64,000 nucleotides of DNA from Corallochytrium limacisporum (GCA_002811645.1 PDIP01000122.1:108235-172234); one strand, 5' to 3'; counted from the first letter of the stretch, positions 17,665 through 28,456 are shown. Program-made: numbers and translations. Notes: a model not told the origin generated them from the letters alone.

Positions 17665-19977
17665 TCATGCAGGCGGTGCCATGGTCGACAGCAGACGACG
17701 GTACTCTCCTGGATAAGCATTGCGGTACATGGCAATCGCCCAAGTACACCAGATCATAGGATAATTCGAATAATGAATGGCACAGGTGCGGTTGAAGATG
17801 CCTACAATCTCCCGCTGAATCCATTCTCCAGTCACGGGCTGCTGTTTATCCATCAACCATTGAATTGCCCGGTTGATGGCGGTGGTGTTCGGATGCCGGG
17901 CTTCGACTAGTGCCATGACTGCCCAGGCCGTCTGTACCGGAGAGCCGTCCTCGTCTCCATCCTGCCACTCTCGAGTGGCGCAGGATGTGACATCCTCACT
18001 CCAACAGCCGTCCGTCATCTGGTGTTCGATGAGGAATTCACATGCAAGCTCCAGGCCGTCGCTGGCAGTGCCACGATCGAAGCGTTCGCCATTTCCGTGG
18101 ACTAGAGCCTGCACGCCGAAGAGCGTGCCGTACGTGAAGTTCACAGCCCAGAATCCTTCCCAGCTTCCATCTGGACGCTGGCGGCGGCGCATGAATTCAA
18201 GACCACGTTCTATGGCGCGATCCACGGTTGTAGCGCTGATCTTTTCGCTAGCGCTGCCGCTGTTGGTCCGCAGATGGCCTTCCGACCGGTATTGTTGCAG
18301 GCAACGCAGGCAAGTAGAGGACAACTCGACGTGCGAATAGTCCACCATAATGTCACCAAAGACCTCCGCAGGGTTGAGGATTTCCCACCAGTCGCCACCG
18401 CGTTTTTCTTCATAAGTTGCCCAACCACCGTCATCGTTTTGCATTTCAAGGATGCGGCAGATGCCTTCGTCTAGGAGTTGATTCGGAGGGAAGGTCAGAC
18501 CATACCGCTCCCGACGCTCTTCTCCAGTCATAAGGGCCATAATTGCCTCAGCACTGCAGTCTGTGACAATCCAACCGCACTGACGGTTGGAAAAGGGGAA
18601 CGATCCGTAGCTACTCACGCGATAGTGGCGCTCGAAGTCGGGGATGGGCTGTGGCTTCTGACAGCTCAACACAAAGCCAAGGCCGGCATCCAGGGTCTCC
18701 CTTAGCTGCTTTGAAACTTGCTCCGGTTTCTCATAGTCCAGAACTTCCAACAAGGCCCGGGCCATGAAGCTCGCATCCCACAGTTGAGAACCGTTCGTTC
18801 CCATCGACTTCAAGCCCTCCGGGCTCATCCACAAGTAATCGTACATGCGTTCAAAATGCCGCTTCACCATGGGACATTCCTTACCATTGCGAGCTAGGTG
18901 GCAGAGCATGTTCATGGCTTTGCTCACAGGACCAATGTCGACGCAGTCTGAGGTACGGTCCTCGTGGGAGACCTGTTCGTAGATCTCTTCCAGTGCCCAT
19001 TGCCGCATGGGGGCCCCACTGAATAAATAATCGTACGCATTGATGACCATGGTGGCAGCCTTGAAAATTGGGTGCACAGGACGATATACGTCCACTTCAC
19101 ACGAGTCCCACTTGGCAGATGACCAGTCGACGTTTTCGAATCCTTCAACAAAGAGATCTTCCCGAAGTTCGCGCACCAATGCACTTTCCTCGACGCTAAA
19201 CCGCTTGCCAGCCACATAGCCCATTGGCAAGTATACCATGCGGCTGTGACACCACATACGCGACGGGTGAAGCGGGAATTGTTTGGGCAGTAACCAAAGT
19301 TCTTGTAGGACTCCATTAAACCCATCCCAGCTGTATAAATTCATCACTGCGAGCCAGAATTTGCCCCAATTTGGAATGAGTCTCAGACCACCGTGCTCAA
19401 GGATCCATTGCCGTGCCATACGCATTTCCTCTCGCTCTCGGTCCACTCCGAGGATACGTAGACAGACATATGTTAGACCGGTGCCGAACATGGTCGGGTG
19501 CTGACCCACAAATAAACCCCATCCCCCGTACTTGGTGTGACCATCGGCCGCTGGTTCTTCGGCATACTGGAAGGTATTGAGCATGTACCGACGGATTTCT
19601 TTGACCTGCGCATCGCTAAAACAGAGACCAGCGGCGTAGACTGCAATAATCTCACCGTGAAGGGTGAAGAGAGGGCCGCCGTAATCTCCAGCCCAGTGAC
19701 CACAGGAGCTTTGTTGGGCTTTGATCATGTGCAGTGCCCGTGACAGATATGGGTCACCCTTAACCACGGATTCGCTGAAGCTTGCGAAGTCCTCGTCACG
19801 ATGAAAACCCATATGCCAGCGAGTGAGCTCATCCCTTTGGCGTGAAGGCTTCTGGGGTGCGTCATATTCCCACCATTGTTGTCCATCGTCCACGTGCAGC
19901 TGCCACTTACTGAGATCTGTCTCAGCAGGCAACTCCCGACCGAAACGGCGCCTGTGTGTTGTCACGTTTGTTTGCAT
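17665..19977 (-). CDS. LSS: Oxidosqualene cyclase, lanosterol synthase type
   Basis: A 770-residue terpene cyclase that would convert 2,3-oxidosqualene to lanosterol on the ER membrane, the first cyclic step of sterol synthesis. QW repeats occur through the chain (CGHWAGDYGG, DDGGWATYE, DGSWEGFW, DGCWSED). The catalytic acid is Asp473 in DCSAE; the canonical form is DCTAE. Cys467 and Val471, six and two residues before that Asp, match the lanosterol-type residues of human LSS (Cys449, Val453) rather than the His and Ile of plant cycloartenol synthase. Length is that of animal and fungal enzymes (~730). The product call rests on those residues and is not proven. The ATG at 19977 is the only sensible start. 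Confidence 0.93.
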   Translation of the reverse strand: MQTNVTTHRRRFGRELPAETDLSKWQLHVDDGQQWWEYDAPQKPSRQRDELTRWHMGFHRDEDFASFSESVVKGDPYLSRALHMIKAQQSSCGHWAGDYGGPLFTLHGEIIAVYAAGLCFSDAQVKEIRRYMLNTFQYAEEPAADGHTKYGGWGLFVGQHPTMFGTGLTYVCLRILGVDREREEMRMARQWILEHGGLRLIPNWGKFWLAVMNLYSWDGFNGVLQELWLLPKQFPLHPSRMWCHSRMVYLPMGYVAGKRFSVEESALVRELREDLFVEGFENVDWSSAKWDSCEVDVYRPVHPIFKAATMVINAYDYLFSGAPMRQWALEEIYEQVSHEDRTSDCVDIGPVSKAMNMLCHLARNGKECPMVKRHFERMYDYLWMSPEGLKSMGTNGSQLWDASFMARALLEVLDYEKPEQVSKQLRETLDAGLGFVLSCQKPQPIPDFERHYRVSSYGSFPFSNRQCGWIVTDCSAEAIMALMTGEERRERYGLTFPPNQLLDEGICRILEMQNDDGGWATYEEKRGGDWWEILNPAEVFGDIMVDYSHVELSSTCLRCLQQYRSEGHLRTNSGSASEKISATTVDRAIERGLEFMRRRQRPDGSWEGFWAVNFTYGTLFGVQALVHGNGERFDRGTASDGLELACEFLIEHQMTDGCWSEDVTSCATREWQDGDEDGSPVQTAWAVMALVEARHPNTTAINRAIQWLMDKQQPVTGEWIQREIVGIFNRTCAIHYSNYPMIWCTWAIAMYRNAYPGEYRRLLSTMAPPA

Positions 19978-20839
19978 CCTAAACGCTATTCGGTTCTAAT
20001 GTGTATGCTAACTCTGTATTGTATTTCGTGCGTTTTATCAGCTTCGTGACTATAACTACCTTCTGCTCCGTGTATTGAACCCTACAATAGATCAGGGGAT
20101 GGGATGCACCAGCGTAAGAGAAAGGAGCCACAATGAATTCCTTGGCGAGGCCTAAAGTACTTTATTCCCTTGCGAACCATCCGCCCCCCCCCCCTAACCA
20201 CTACTAAGGGTCTCACGCACCCTTCCTGCCATTGGCTGCATCAATCCCTTCCGAGTCCCCCGGCCGGGAGTGCGGAATGAGCTGCCAAAAGGAGGAAGAA
20301 GGATTGCCCCTTAAAGCCAAACTGTCCCAGGCAGCTGTACGGAAGAAACTAAATTAGACTCCCGTTCGAAAATTTATATACGGAGTGGATTACGACTTGC
20401 TGTTGGTGGCCATATGTGTTCAACCCTCCCCGTTGTGGCAGCGCCAGTCTGTGCCGAATATTGACACTGGACCATTACCACACGGTACAAGCACTCACAG
20501 TCTAGCCCGGTGTGCTTCTCTGCCGAGTCAATGCTAGGTATGAGTGGCTGACTGCCTTGTATACATGCCACATGTGCACTCAGATCTCCATCTCACGAAT
20601 TTTATATTCATGCGTACATTAATTCCGGCGCCGATTTCAACGTGAAAGATGCCGGCCAGACAGTATGCTAGAACATCACATGACCAAAAACCATTGCAAA
20701 ACCTGACCTCTCCAAAGGTCGATGGTGCGGAATGACCTGGGTTATGTAACATCCTCCTCCGTTTTATTCCACTTTTAGGGTATTCAGGTCTCATGCTCGC
20801 AGCTCTATTCCCTGGGACTTATATCTCATTTCGAATATC
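19978..20839. other. Gene-free stretch with C11 run and a TAGACTCCC motif
   Basis: It holds the presumed lanosterol synthase promoter. A run of eleven C lies at 20184-20194, and AAATTAGACTCCC at 20351-20363 is one of four copies of a short motif in the window. No open frame resembles a protein. Confidence 0.5.
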
Positions 20840-21268
20840 TCAAGATTTATTTTGATTTGTTAATGCTTCAAACATCATACGTTCACCTTCTAGTGCTTCC
20901 AATTGTTCTAATGAACCGAGAACTTCCTTGAAGAGCCTGGTGGCGACTTCACCAACATAACTGGTCTCCTGCAACTGGTTTTGCATTGTCGACAGGTTGA
21001 TTACATCTTTGGTAAGCGTATTGGTATTAGCCCAGAGTTTAGCTTCCGCGGAGCACACTGCTGCATAGTTTTCATCCAGTTGTTTCGAACTATTTAGTAT
21101 TTCTTTCTGTTGTTTTACCTCAGTCACATCCTGTGATACTGCACTTTGACGCCTTCGGCTCTTCAAAAACTCTAGCATTGCTTTCTTTTCCGCGCCTACT
21201 TCGCTATAAAATTGGGGAGCATCCCGATAAACAAAGCACATCCAGCGTAGTCGATCAGAATAACACAT
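20840..21268 (-). CDS. Small helical (coiled-coil) protein, unidentified
   Basis: A 142-residue frame on the same strand as SCC3 and 242 bases after it. From about residue 31 the sequence is almost entirely amphipathic helix (for example EVKQQKEILNSSKQ and KEVLGSLEQLEALEGE), the composition expected of a small complex subunit such as those of BLOC/BORC or kinetochore assemblies. I do not recognise the family. The first 30 residues look unlike the rest, so translation may begin at the second Met (MLEFLKSRRR, about 21178), or an upstream exon may be spliced in. Existence is moderately supported by composition and length only. Confidence 0.5.
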   Translation of the reverse strand: MCYSDRLRWMCFVYRDAPQFYSEVGAEKKAMLEFLKSRRRQSAVSQDVTEVKQQKEILNSSKQLDENYAAVCSAEAKLWANTNTLTKDVINLSTMQNQLQETSYVGEVATRLFKEVLGSLEQLEALEGERMMFEALTNQNKS

Positions 21269-21510
21269 TTCATACCTTTGACCGGCATGTTTGTCTCACA
21301 AGTGCTACTTCTTGTATGGCAATGCATCGGTAGAGATGCATTTTCCTACAAAGCGGAGGAACCGCTGCCTGCGAAAAGAACCTGCTATGCAGAAAAACAA
21401 TTTCGTGGGCCAGAAATTGGGAGGGATCCTCAGGAATTCGATTGTGATACTTATGGGTACGTAAATATGATATTATCAATATATTCTCCAGCTCATTGGT
21501 GTTTCTTAAC

Positions 21511-24500
21511 TTATTCTTCACCTTCGCCCACAATGTCGGCCTCGGCCCTGTCTGCGTCTCCCTCAGTGTGGGGCTCTTCGGCAGCGTTAGTTTCCGCCTC
21601 CTCAGCACCCCCAGTGGAAGGATCGACAGCGGTTTTTGGTGCGCTTGGAGCAGTGGCTGCAATGTTACTCAGATTGCTCTTGAATGCCTTCAAGTGCTCG
21701 TCGTCGGCCAGCAGGGACATGTCCACCTTCTCTTCTAGTTGGTCAATCCAAGACAGCAAGACGCGAGCATCCTGGGGGATAAGCAGTCGGCTCAGCTCCT
21801 GCACGCACACCAAATACCTGACGTCTGCGTCTTGACTGCCGATTAGTCCAAAGGCACGCTTGATCATACGCTTATGTACCTCGTTGACGGCATCCCGAGT
21901 CTTCAGATTGTCAATGCCGAAAGTTGGAGCCAGTTTCTTCACGAATGCAATGGCTGAATCATTGGACTCTTCAAGATGAATTGCTGTAGCTTCAAGGGCA
22001 AGCTGGGCAAAGTCAGCCGGTCCATCTTCACGCAGACGTTTGAAGAATTCTCTGTAGACTTGCTGGAACTGATCCTGGACCTGAGGATACATGGCTACAA
22101 TGCCCGCAACCGAAACTGTAGGCATAATATCTGTCATTGCCATCTTGAAGACGCACGCAAGGACCTTGGCGCCCGCTACCAAAGCCTCCTCAGTAACTTC
22201 CTCTTCCTCCTTGAAGACGATGGCGTCTACAACATGTTGCACAAGTTGCGCTCTCACTGTGTTGCTGGGCGTGATCACATTGAGCTCCATCTCCAGAGCG
22301 TGTGTGTTGTAGGTGATACACAGGTCGCACATCGACAGAGACATCTCTGTCATCAGGCGATCTGATGTATCCGGATTTGTGACAATAGCTTCTATCTCCT
22401 CCATGATCTTGGCTACGTATTCTGCAAGTCCACCATCGCGATCCTTATCAGCAGCTGCCCAGAAAACATTTTGGACCAATCCCTCTACGGCATATGACAC
22501 AAGGTCATCGGAATCATTCTTGCGGCTCTTGACAATCTCCAACAAGTGATTCAGGATCTCAGGCTGATTGAGGATCGAGTGATGGAGGATGAGCGCGTGC
22601 GCCATGCTGACCGCCAGTTCAACGTCGTACAGGGCTTCCTTCTCGTTCTCAGCAGCAGTCTGCAGCTTTGCAGTAACGGTTTGGCTGAGCGAGTGCAGAC
22701 TTGCTTGCATGCGGCTGGACAGAGGCTCACCTAATTTGAGCAGGGTGATATAAGCTTTGCTGATTTGCAGGATCACGTCGCGACTTGGGTGCTTGAGGAA
22801 GGTCTGGTTGAACAGATTGACAGCAGTTGTGACGGTCTCAATTGCGTCGGCGTCGCCGAGGAGATTGATATCGAAGTCTTCGACGAGGCCAACCAGGTTT
22901 GCAAAGGCTTCTGCATCGCTGCTGAATCGATCGAGAAAAGCAGACCATTCAGCGAGCACAACTTGTGTCACATGACGTCGCTTCTCGTCGTAGTCTTTCT
23001 GCTGCTTCTGAGTGAACTTTGTGGTACCACGGCGTCCCGGTAGATCTAACTTTCCGCAGTATTTCTTCACAGAGTACACGAGCATGTCCACAAGAGTGCG
23101 CTCGATGTCGGCAGAGATCTTCGGTAAATCGTGAGACTGCAGCAAGGCAACAAACTCTTCGTAATTTTTGATGGCCGAGAAAGCATTCCACAAGGTGTCA
23201 ATGTAGTAAGCACTTTCCTGAACATCCGGTGCCTTGGAGACCATGAAGCTCGCCAACGCCACAATATCCTTCTGATCAGTTGTTAAACGGCTCTCCAATT
23301 CCCGTGACGCCTTTGCACCCTTTGCCTTCCTAGACGACTTTTGCTTATCCAAGGCGTCTTCAATAAACCGAGATCGGGTGTCCTCAACGAGATATGTGCG
23401 AAGGTGACGAGCACCGGCCCGACTGATACCACGATCTTCACAGAAAACAAGCAAGCAAATACCCTCGATTTGCTCCTCGCTTAAAGCGTCTTCGAAGGAA
23501 GCGTTCATCAGCTCTACTGTCTTCATGGCTTCAACTGCAACAGATGCCTCGATATCGTTGACCATCTCCACAATCCTGGCCTTGAACTTCTCCACAAATA
23601 GCCGAAGACGATCCAAATGGCCCTTTTGCATAACGGTGTTCAGAGACTCAAGCGCAGTGTGGCGAACTTCCTTGGCCTTGTCACTCAGAAGCCATCCAAT
23701 GTACTTGAGGAACTGATCGCTGAAGAAGTAGTCAGGCAATGCAAGCATCCAAACGGAGAGGCATGAGAGGGACATTTCACGGATCTCAGGGGCTGAGTCA
23801 CGGTAGCGATGTTGGAAGGTACCAGAGAACCATTGCTTTTGTAGAATATCCCACACAACTTCATTCCGCTCTTCCATTGACTCCAGCTGTTTTTCCATGT
23901 GAGTCCTCCGATCAGTCTTTGTCTTTTTGCTCGAGGTTTTCTTCTGTTCTGTACTAAGTGTCTTGCGCAACTGTTCACATTCGCGAGTATTTTCGGCAAT
24001 GTAAGCAACCATTCCGTTCATAATCATGTACGCCACAAACGTCGAAGTGTGACGAACTGCACGGACATCACTAAGTGTACCCTGAATAACCCATTGTGCA
24101 AGGTCATCGATGACAGTGCGATGTATGTTGGAAGAAAGGCTCAGAAGTCGTTGCACGAGGCTGGTCCAGAACGCATCGAGATTGTTGCGAAGAACCTTGG
24201 TTTCCTTAGCGGACGCATTCTTCAGTTTATATTCAGCTCCTGCGCTCTCAGGAATCGAGTCAACTATTTCCGCCATAAGTTCTTGTACTTCTGACGCTTC
24301 AAGATGCGCTGCACTGCTTACTCCGCTCTCACATCCGCACAATTCCAAGTGAAAATTTATCAACTCCGTCACAGCAGCAGCTGATTTCTTCTCTTTGAAC
24401 AGATCAATGATGTCAGCGACGGTGTTCTCCACGGCAGCATCCGCTTCGAGAAAGAGACCTAAAAAACTGTCTTTACGCTTTGCGGGCTTGCTTGCCTGCT

Positions 24501-24750
24501 TGCGTGCAGGTCGCTTTGCAGGCTGAGCAGGCCCCGTGGCAGCTCGTTTCCCAGAAGATTTGTTACTCTTGGTGGACTTGCTCTGTTTCGAAGCATTCTG
24601 TGCGCCTTGATCATCCTGATTTCGTGTCTTCGCCCTCTTCGGTGTCGTATCTTCTCCAATGTTTTCCAAGACGCGCTTCACAGGTTGCCGCGACGAGCGG
24701 CGTGGACCTTCCTGTGATTCCATAGGTTCTGATAGAGTTAGTGCAGGCAT
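21511..24750 (-). CDS. SCC3: Cohesin subunit SCC3 / stromalin (STAG)
   Basis: A 1,079-residue HEAT-repeat subunit of the cohesin complex, which holds sister chromatids together. The N-terminus (1-95) is basic and disordered with Lys/Arg-rich motifs, as expected for a nuclear DNA-binding tail. The stromalin conserved domain lies at about residues 310-375 and includes HRYRD..PEIRE.....WM and KYIGWLLSDK..EVR, which align directly with the human STAG signature. The remainder is helical repeats, ending in an acidic Ala/Glu-rich tail. In the complex it binds the kleisin RAD21/SCC1 and Pds5/NIPBL-type regulators. Length is comparable to the family's 1,100-1,250. The first ATG is used. Confidence 0.93.
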   Translation of the reverse strand: MPALTLSEPMESQEGPRRSSRQPVKRVLENIGEDTTPKRAKTRNQDDQGAQNASKQSKSTKSNKSSGKRAATGPAQPAKRPARKQASKPAKRKDSFLGLFLEADAAVENTVADIIDLFKEKKSAAAVTELINFHLELCGCESGVSSAAHLEASEVQELMAEIVDSIPESAGAEYKLKNASAKETKVLRNNLDAFWTSLVQRLLSLSSNIHRTVIDDLAQWVIQGTLSDVRAVRHTSTFVAYMIMNGMVAYIAENTRECEQLRKTLSTEQKKTSSKKTKTDRRTHMEKQLESMEERNEVVWDILQKQWFSGTFQHRYRDSAPEIREMSLSCLSVWMLALPDYFFSDQFLKYIGWLLSDKAKEVRHTALESLNTVMQKGHLDRLRLFVEKFKARIVEMVNDIEASVAVEAMKTVELMNASFEDALSEEQIEGICLLVFCEDRGISRAGARHLRTYLVEDTRSRFIEDALDKQKSSRKAKGAKASRELESRLTTDQKDIVALASFMVSKAPDVQESAYYIDTLWNAFSAIKNYEEFVALLQSHDLPKISADIERTLVDMLVYSVKKYCGKLDLPGRRGTTKFTQKQQKDYDEKRRHVTQVVLAEWSAFLDRFSSDAEAFANLVGLVEDFDINLLGDADAIETVTTAVNLFNQTFLKHPSRDVILQISKAYITLLKLGEPLSSRMQASLHSLSQTVTAKLQTAAENEKEALYDVELAVSMAHALILHHSILNQPEILNHLLEIVKSRKNDSDDLVSYAVEGLVQNVFWAAADKDRDGGLAEYVAKIMEEIEAIVTNPDTSDRLMTEMSLSMCDLCITYNTHALEMELNVITPSNTVRAQLVQHVVDAIVFKEEEEVTEEALVAGAKVLACVFKMAMTDIMPTVSVAGIVAMYPQVQDQFQQVYREFFKRLREDGPADFAQLALEATAIHLEESNDSAIAFVKKLAPTFGIDNLKTRDAVNEVHKRMIKRAFGLIGSQDADVRYLVCVQELSRLLIPQDARVLLSWIDQLEEKVDMSLLADDEHLKAFKSNLSNIAATAPSAPKTAVDPSTGGAEEAETNAAEEPHTEGDADRAEADIVGEGEE

Positions 24751-26890
24751 ATTTTTCGATCCTCGACAAGCTGCCTACCGCAAACTCTGTAGTGTCTCAC
24801 TGTCGAAACAATATATTTTGTTTAGTACCTGGTTTGAAAAAGCTTCGTGAGTTTTCACCTTTCGACATCATGTAAAGTGACGAATTTCAAGTTCCGCCTT
24901 CAAGTCACCAAAGTCTCAATGGTCTCGGATATATGGATAACCCTCATCGCCCTGGGGGTCTAGTAACCCTATGTGGGGCCGGGTGATTGCGTTCGAGTGG
25001 GTGATCGTCTGTGTAAAGTCTCACTCAAACTGTGCGCTCCAAAACTTTCAGAAATTTGGCGCGAGTGTTCCGGGCAGAGAGACCACCCCCCGACCCCGGG
25101 GGATCCCTTTTTCTGTGCCCCCCTGAGCTGATTTGGCTTTCCTTGGTGGGACTACCGCGTTGCGTCCAGAATATGTTTCCGTGCGCTTTACAGCATCCTT
25201 TGATACTCAGCCAGTTCTTCTTCAATACCCAAAAAATATGGGTGGTCTTGCGCAGGGGAAGGGGGTTAGTGACTTTCGCGCCAATTATCCAAGGGGCCAA
25301 AATCTCAACCAAGTTCCCCAAAAGGGATTTGGGAGTGGAGACTTTAATTGTGCAGATCAAGGACGGTTTGAATAAATCCATTAGCATACAAATGTCCATT
25401 ATAGCCATTGACGCGAGTATAATCAACAGTAGAGCAGTTTGATCCCCAGACCACAGATTTTGTCGTGCTTCCTGCCGAAAATGTACAAACTGCACAAAGA
25501 ATTTTCAATATCGTGGACGCAGACTAAATTTACATAAAGTGCTCCCTGTCTTGCCAGTAGATACGCAAAGAATGAGTTATTATTCATGGCTGTACTACGC
25601 AGGGGGATGCAAATCCTATTTGAAATCTAAGCCGTAAAATCGGACCCAATTCTACTCACAATTTCATTATGTCACATAATCTTTTGGCAAATTGAATTTC
25701 AAAATTGTACATTCTGCGGAATTGAATTAATGTTTCTGCTCGTCGATGCTGTAGGTCTGGATGATGTACATTGAGCACAATCGTAATTGTTAAGGAATAG
25801 TTGTCGTCTCGCAATTCACTTATAAATTTCATTGTTTGTGTTCTGAAAGCTTTACCTTTAGTGGCGCTTCATTGATGCATTAGTGACTGCATTTTCCAGC
25901 TCATTGACACCGGGTTGATTACGTGAACTTATCTTCTGCGATTCACACCGTGTGTTTTGGACTATGAAATATTGTTACATCATATATATTTGCAAGTTTA
26001 TTTTCTTTTTAGAAAGAATTTAAATCTGTTTCCTGTTCGTCAAGCATCACTCACCGGAAACATGACATTCTTGGTTGCTCATGCATTTCCTTTTCCGTGG
26101 TTTCGCTTCCCCGCGCCTCTTCGCCATCCCCCGCCCCCGGCCGGCACACACAGACACACGCACGCACTTGGACCAACCATCCCAACCCCGTTCGGACAAT
26201 CTCATTCCAGTTGGGCGGGAAAATTTCCTGCTATAAAATAGACTACCACAATTGAAGATGACCTCTTGTCCCAAAATGACGAGCGATCCCACTGCTGCTA
26301 GGAGGACCACCTGCCAAAACAGCGGGAGAAAAATAAAACTCAGCAGGGAAAACAGTCAACAGCTCTTGCAAAGCATGTAGGTGAGAGTGGCCAGCGGAGA
26401 GCTCTGTAGAGTGGAACCTGAATAGCGTCGTACATATAGGCAGCAAATCAATCAACGCCACTGGGAGACTCTTCGTCATCTCGTGCTGGAGATACGCGTG
26501 CGGCACTCGCGTCCCATATTCTCTTGTCTGGCTTTTTCCCCTCAACCCCCTCCCTCCTCCCTCAGTTTCCACGAGTTGGTGCATTTTCTATTTGTACCTG
26601 TAGTCTGCTAAACGTGTTATGGTAGAGTCCTTGGTCACAGATATACGCGCTTTCCTCCTTTCTGCTGCTTGGTTGGTGTGATCTGCTTTGAAACGAGCAC
26701 ATCCCTCGCTACCCTCCTAGCGACATCACCCCTACTCGTGGAGCTGATTTTCATACAATGCTTGTGAGTTACTGCTGGATTTCAAGCTATATCACCATAG
26801 CTATGGAAAGACCAACGGTAGCATGTCATATTGATGATCTGAAGGCGGCCATACTGGAATGAAGATTATCCCGGGAAACGGTTCAGCAAG
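24751..26890. other. Gene-free divergent intergenic region (about 2.1 kb)
   Basis: It lies between the divergent SCC3 and RING-PA14 genes. It contains GC palindromic patches near 25085-25110, an AT-rich centre (25500-26030), and a CA-rich tract near 26145-26167. A TATA-like CTATAAAATAGACT occurs at 26231. No frame resembles a protein. Confidence 0.5.
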
Positions 26891-28456
26891 ATGCCTGTAT
26901 CAGACACTGGCAGTACTAGGGTGAATCTGCCGGTGACTGCGGCAAAGCCCGAAGAGGTTATCGTGTCCATGGATGGTGAATGGATGGAGCATTTCGCATA
27001 CAATAGCCATGTGGATAAGAATCTTCTCTGTGGCATCTGTGGAGACCCTTTCCTGGACCCTGTAGAAACCACAGAGTGCCACCACACTTTCTGCCACAGG
27101 TGCATTTCACGATGGGTCGCTCAGAAGAGTGTATGTCCCTATGACCAGAACATGCTTACGCCGGATACGGTCCAAAGGGTAACGGCCGCGATTGTGCTGA
27201 AGCAACTTGATGACTTAGAGGTCCAGTGCAATGAATGTGGAAGCGTTTGTGTTCGGAAGGAAGGGGAGCAGCATCTGCAACGCTTCCATGGTAGTATTGC
27301 CTCCACTCCAGCACCGGTCTCATTGTCCAAAGTTGCGAAGAGGAAGGGCAAAGGTAAGTCAAATGTCAATGTGTCGGACGATGATGATGAGCCGGGAAGT
27401 TCCGAAGTCTCCGCGCAGATTGCTGTGAACTCGACGCTCAATGACAGTGTGGCATCAGAAGTACAGTCGGGCAGTGTACTCTACGAGTATTTCCCTGGCA
27501 TCTACCACAAGCTTCCTGATTTTACTCGGCTCACGAGTAACCAGTCTGGACTAACACAGGGAATTGATCTGCATGGCTTACTGGATAAGAATGTGATCAA
27601 AAAGTCAACGAACTCAGTGACCGATGAAATGGAAGATTTTGCTGTGCGCTTCACCGGTGAGATTCTGATTGAAAAGCATGGTGTCTACACCTTCTACTCC
27701 ACTTCCAATGATGGCAGTCAAATTTACATTAATGGTTCCCTCGTCGTGGACAACGATGGCATGCACTACGCTCAAGAGAAGCAAGGCACCGTTGTTTTGG
27801 ATCCAGGATATCACTTCCTCGCTGTTCACTACTTCCATCGCAACGGCAAATTGCTAGAGGGCATCCGTCAGGGACCCGTTCTCTCAGTCTCATACTACTG
27901 CCATAGTGACAGCTACTGGGGCTTCCGCCAGACTTTGATTGAGAAGAAGGAGATTCCCCTCAATGTTCTGCGTTCCGGATTCAAGAATGAGAAGGCGAAG
28001 GATTTCAAGGGTAAGGTTAACCTCAGCTATGGTTCTGATACGGAGGCTGGAGAGCTTGCCAGTGCCATGGAACAAAGCGAAATGACAGAGAACCAGCGTC
28101 TGCGAGAGAGTATTGCTCGTTTGCAGAGGGAGTTGCAGCGAGTCAAGACTGAACGTGACATGCTCTCGGAACAGTTGAACGAGATTGCCAACAATGTTGG
28201 TACGTCCACGCCGAGTTCTTCTACTCCAACTACGCACCGAGAGTCTATTTCTGTGCGTACCACGGGCTTTATGCATGCTGGCCGCGATGAACTGGCAGAG
28301 TTGTATTTCTCCACTCTAGGCCTGCTGCTTAAGCGGTCTATGGAGTGCGAGAACAGTGTGATGATCAACGATTTATGGGAAAAGTGCCAGGACCACGCTA
28401 TTCCCATCAATGAATGGCCGCAATTCTTCATGAACGAGTTCAGCCGCATTCGGTAA
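26891..28456 (+). CDS. TRAF-type RING finger - PA14 domain - coiled coil protein
   Basis: A 521-residue protein, probably a ubiquitin ligase. The RING finger spans residues 47-85 with ligands CGIC...C.H..C..C...CPYD. The last ligand is Asp, as in TRAF6-type RINGs, and a C-x2-C...H-x4-H zinc finger (113-133) follows as in TRAFs. After an acidic Ser-rich linker comes a PA14 domain (~194-335), recognisable by FTGEILIEKHGVYTFY and the core SNDGSQIYINGSLVVDNDG. A coiled coil lies at ~398-435. A C-terminal helical region of ~60 residues follows. No signal peptide or membrane segment is present, so the PA14 domain, usually a secreted or surface carbohydrate-binding module, would be intracellular. 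Each domain is clear; the combination is one I do not know. The gene is convergent with CDC37, 125 bases away. Confidence 0.85.
   Translation: MPVSDTGSTRVNLPVTAAKPEEVIVSMDGEWMEHFAYNSHVDKNLLCGICGDPFLDPVETTECHHTFCHRCISRWVAQKSVCPYDQNMLTPDTVQRVTAAIVLKQLDDLEVQCNECGSVCVRKEGEQHLQRFHGSIASTPAPVSLSKVAKRKGKGKSNVNVSDDDDEPGSSEVSAQIAVNSTLNDSVASEVQSGSVLYEYFPGIYHKLPDFTRLTSNQSGLTQGIDLHGLLDKNVIKKSTNSVTDEMEDFAVRFTGEILIEKHGVYTFYSTSNDGSQIYINGSLVVDNDGMHYAQEKQGTVVLDPGYHFLAVHYFHRNGKLLEGIRQGPVLSVSYYCHSDSYWGFRQTLIEKKEIPLNVLRSGFKNEKAKDFKGKVNLSYGSDTEAGELASAMEQSEMTENQRLRESIARLQRELQRVKTERDMLSEQLNEIANNVGTSTPSSSTPTTHRESISVRTTGFMHAGRDELAELYFSTLGLLLKRSMECENSVMINDLWEKCQDHAIPINEWPQFFMNEFSRIR

Noticed and set aside
21178-21300. 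A possible 80-base intron on the minus strand (AAAG/GTATGA to TTTATAG/C) joining an upstream ATG (ATGCCGGTCAAAG) to the small helical gene.
   Set aside because: The join puts the downstream exon out of frame or into a stop in the only frame that has an upstream ATG.
25177-25187. An 11-base repeat, GTGCGCTTTAC, shared with 61089.
   Set aside because: The similarity does not extend beyond the 11 bases, so it is weak evidence for a dispersed element.
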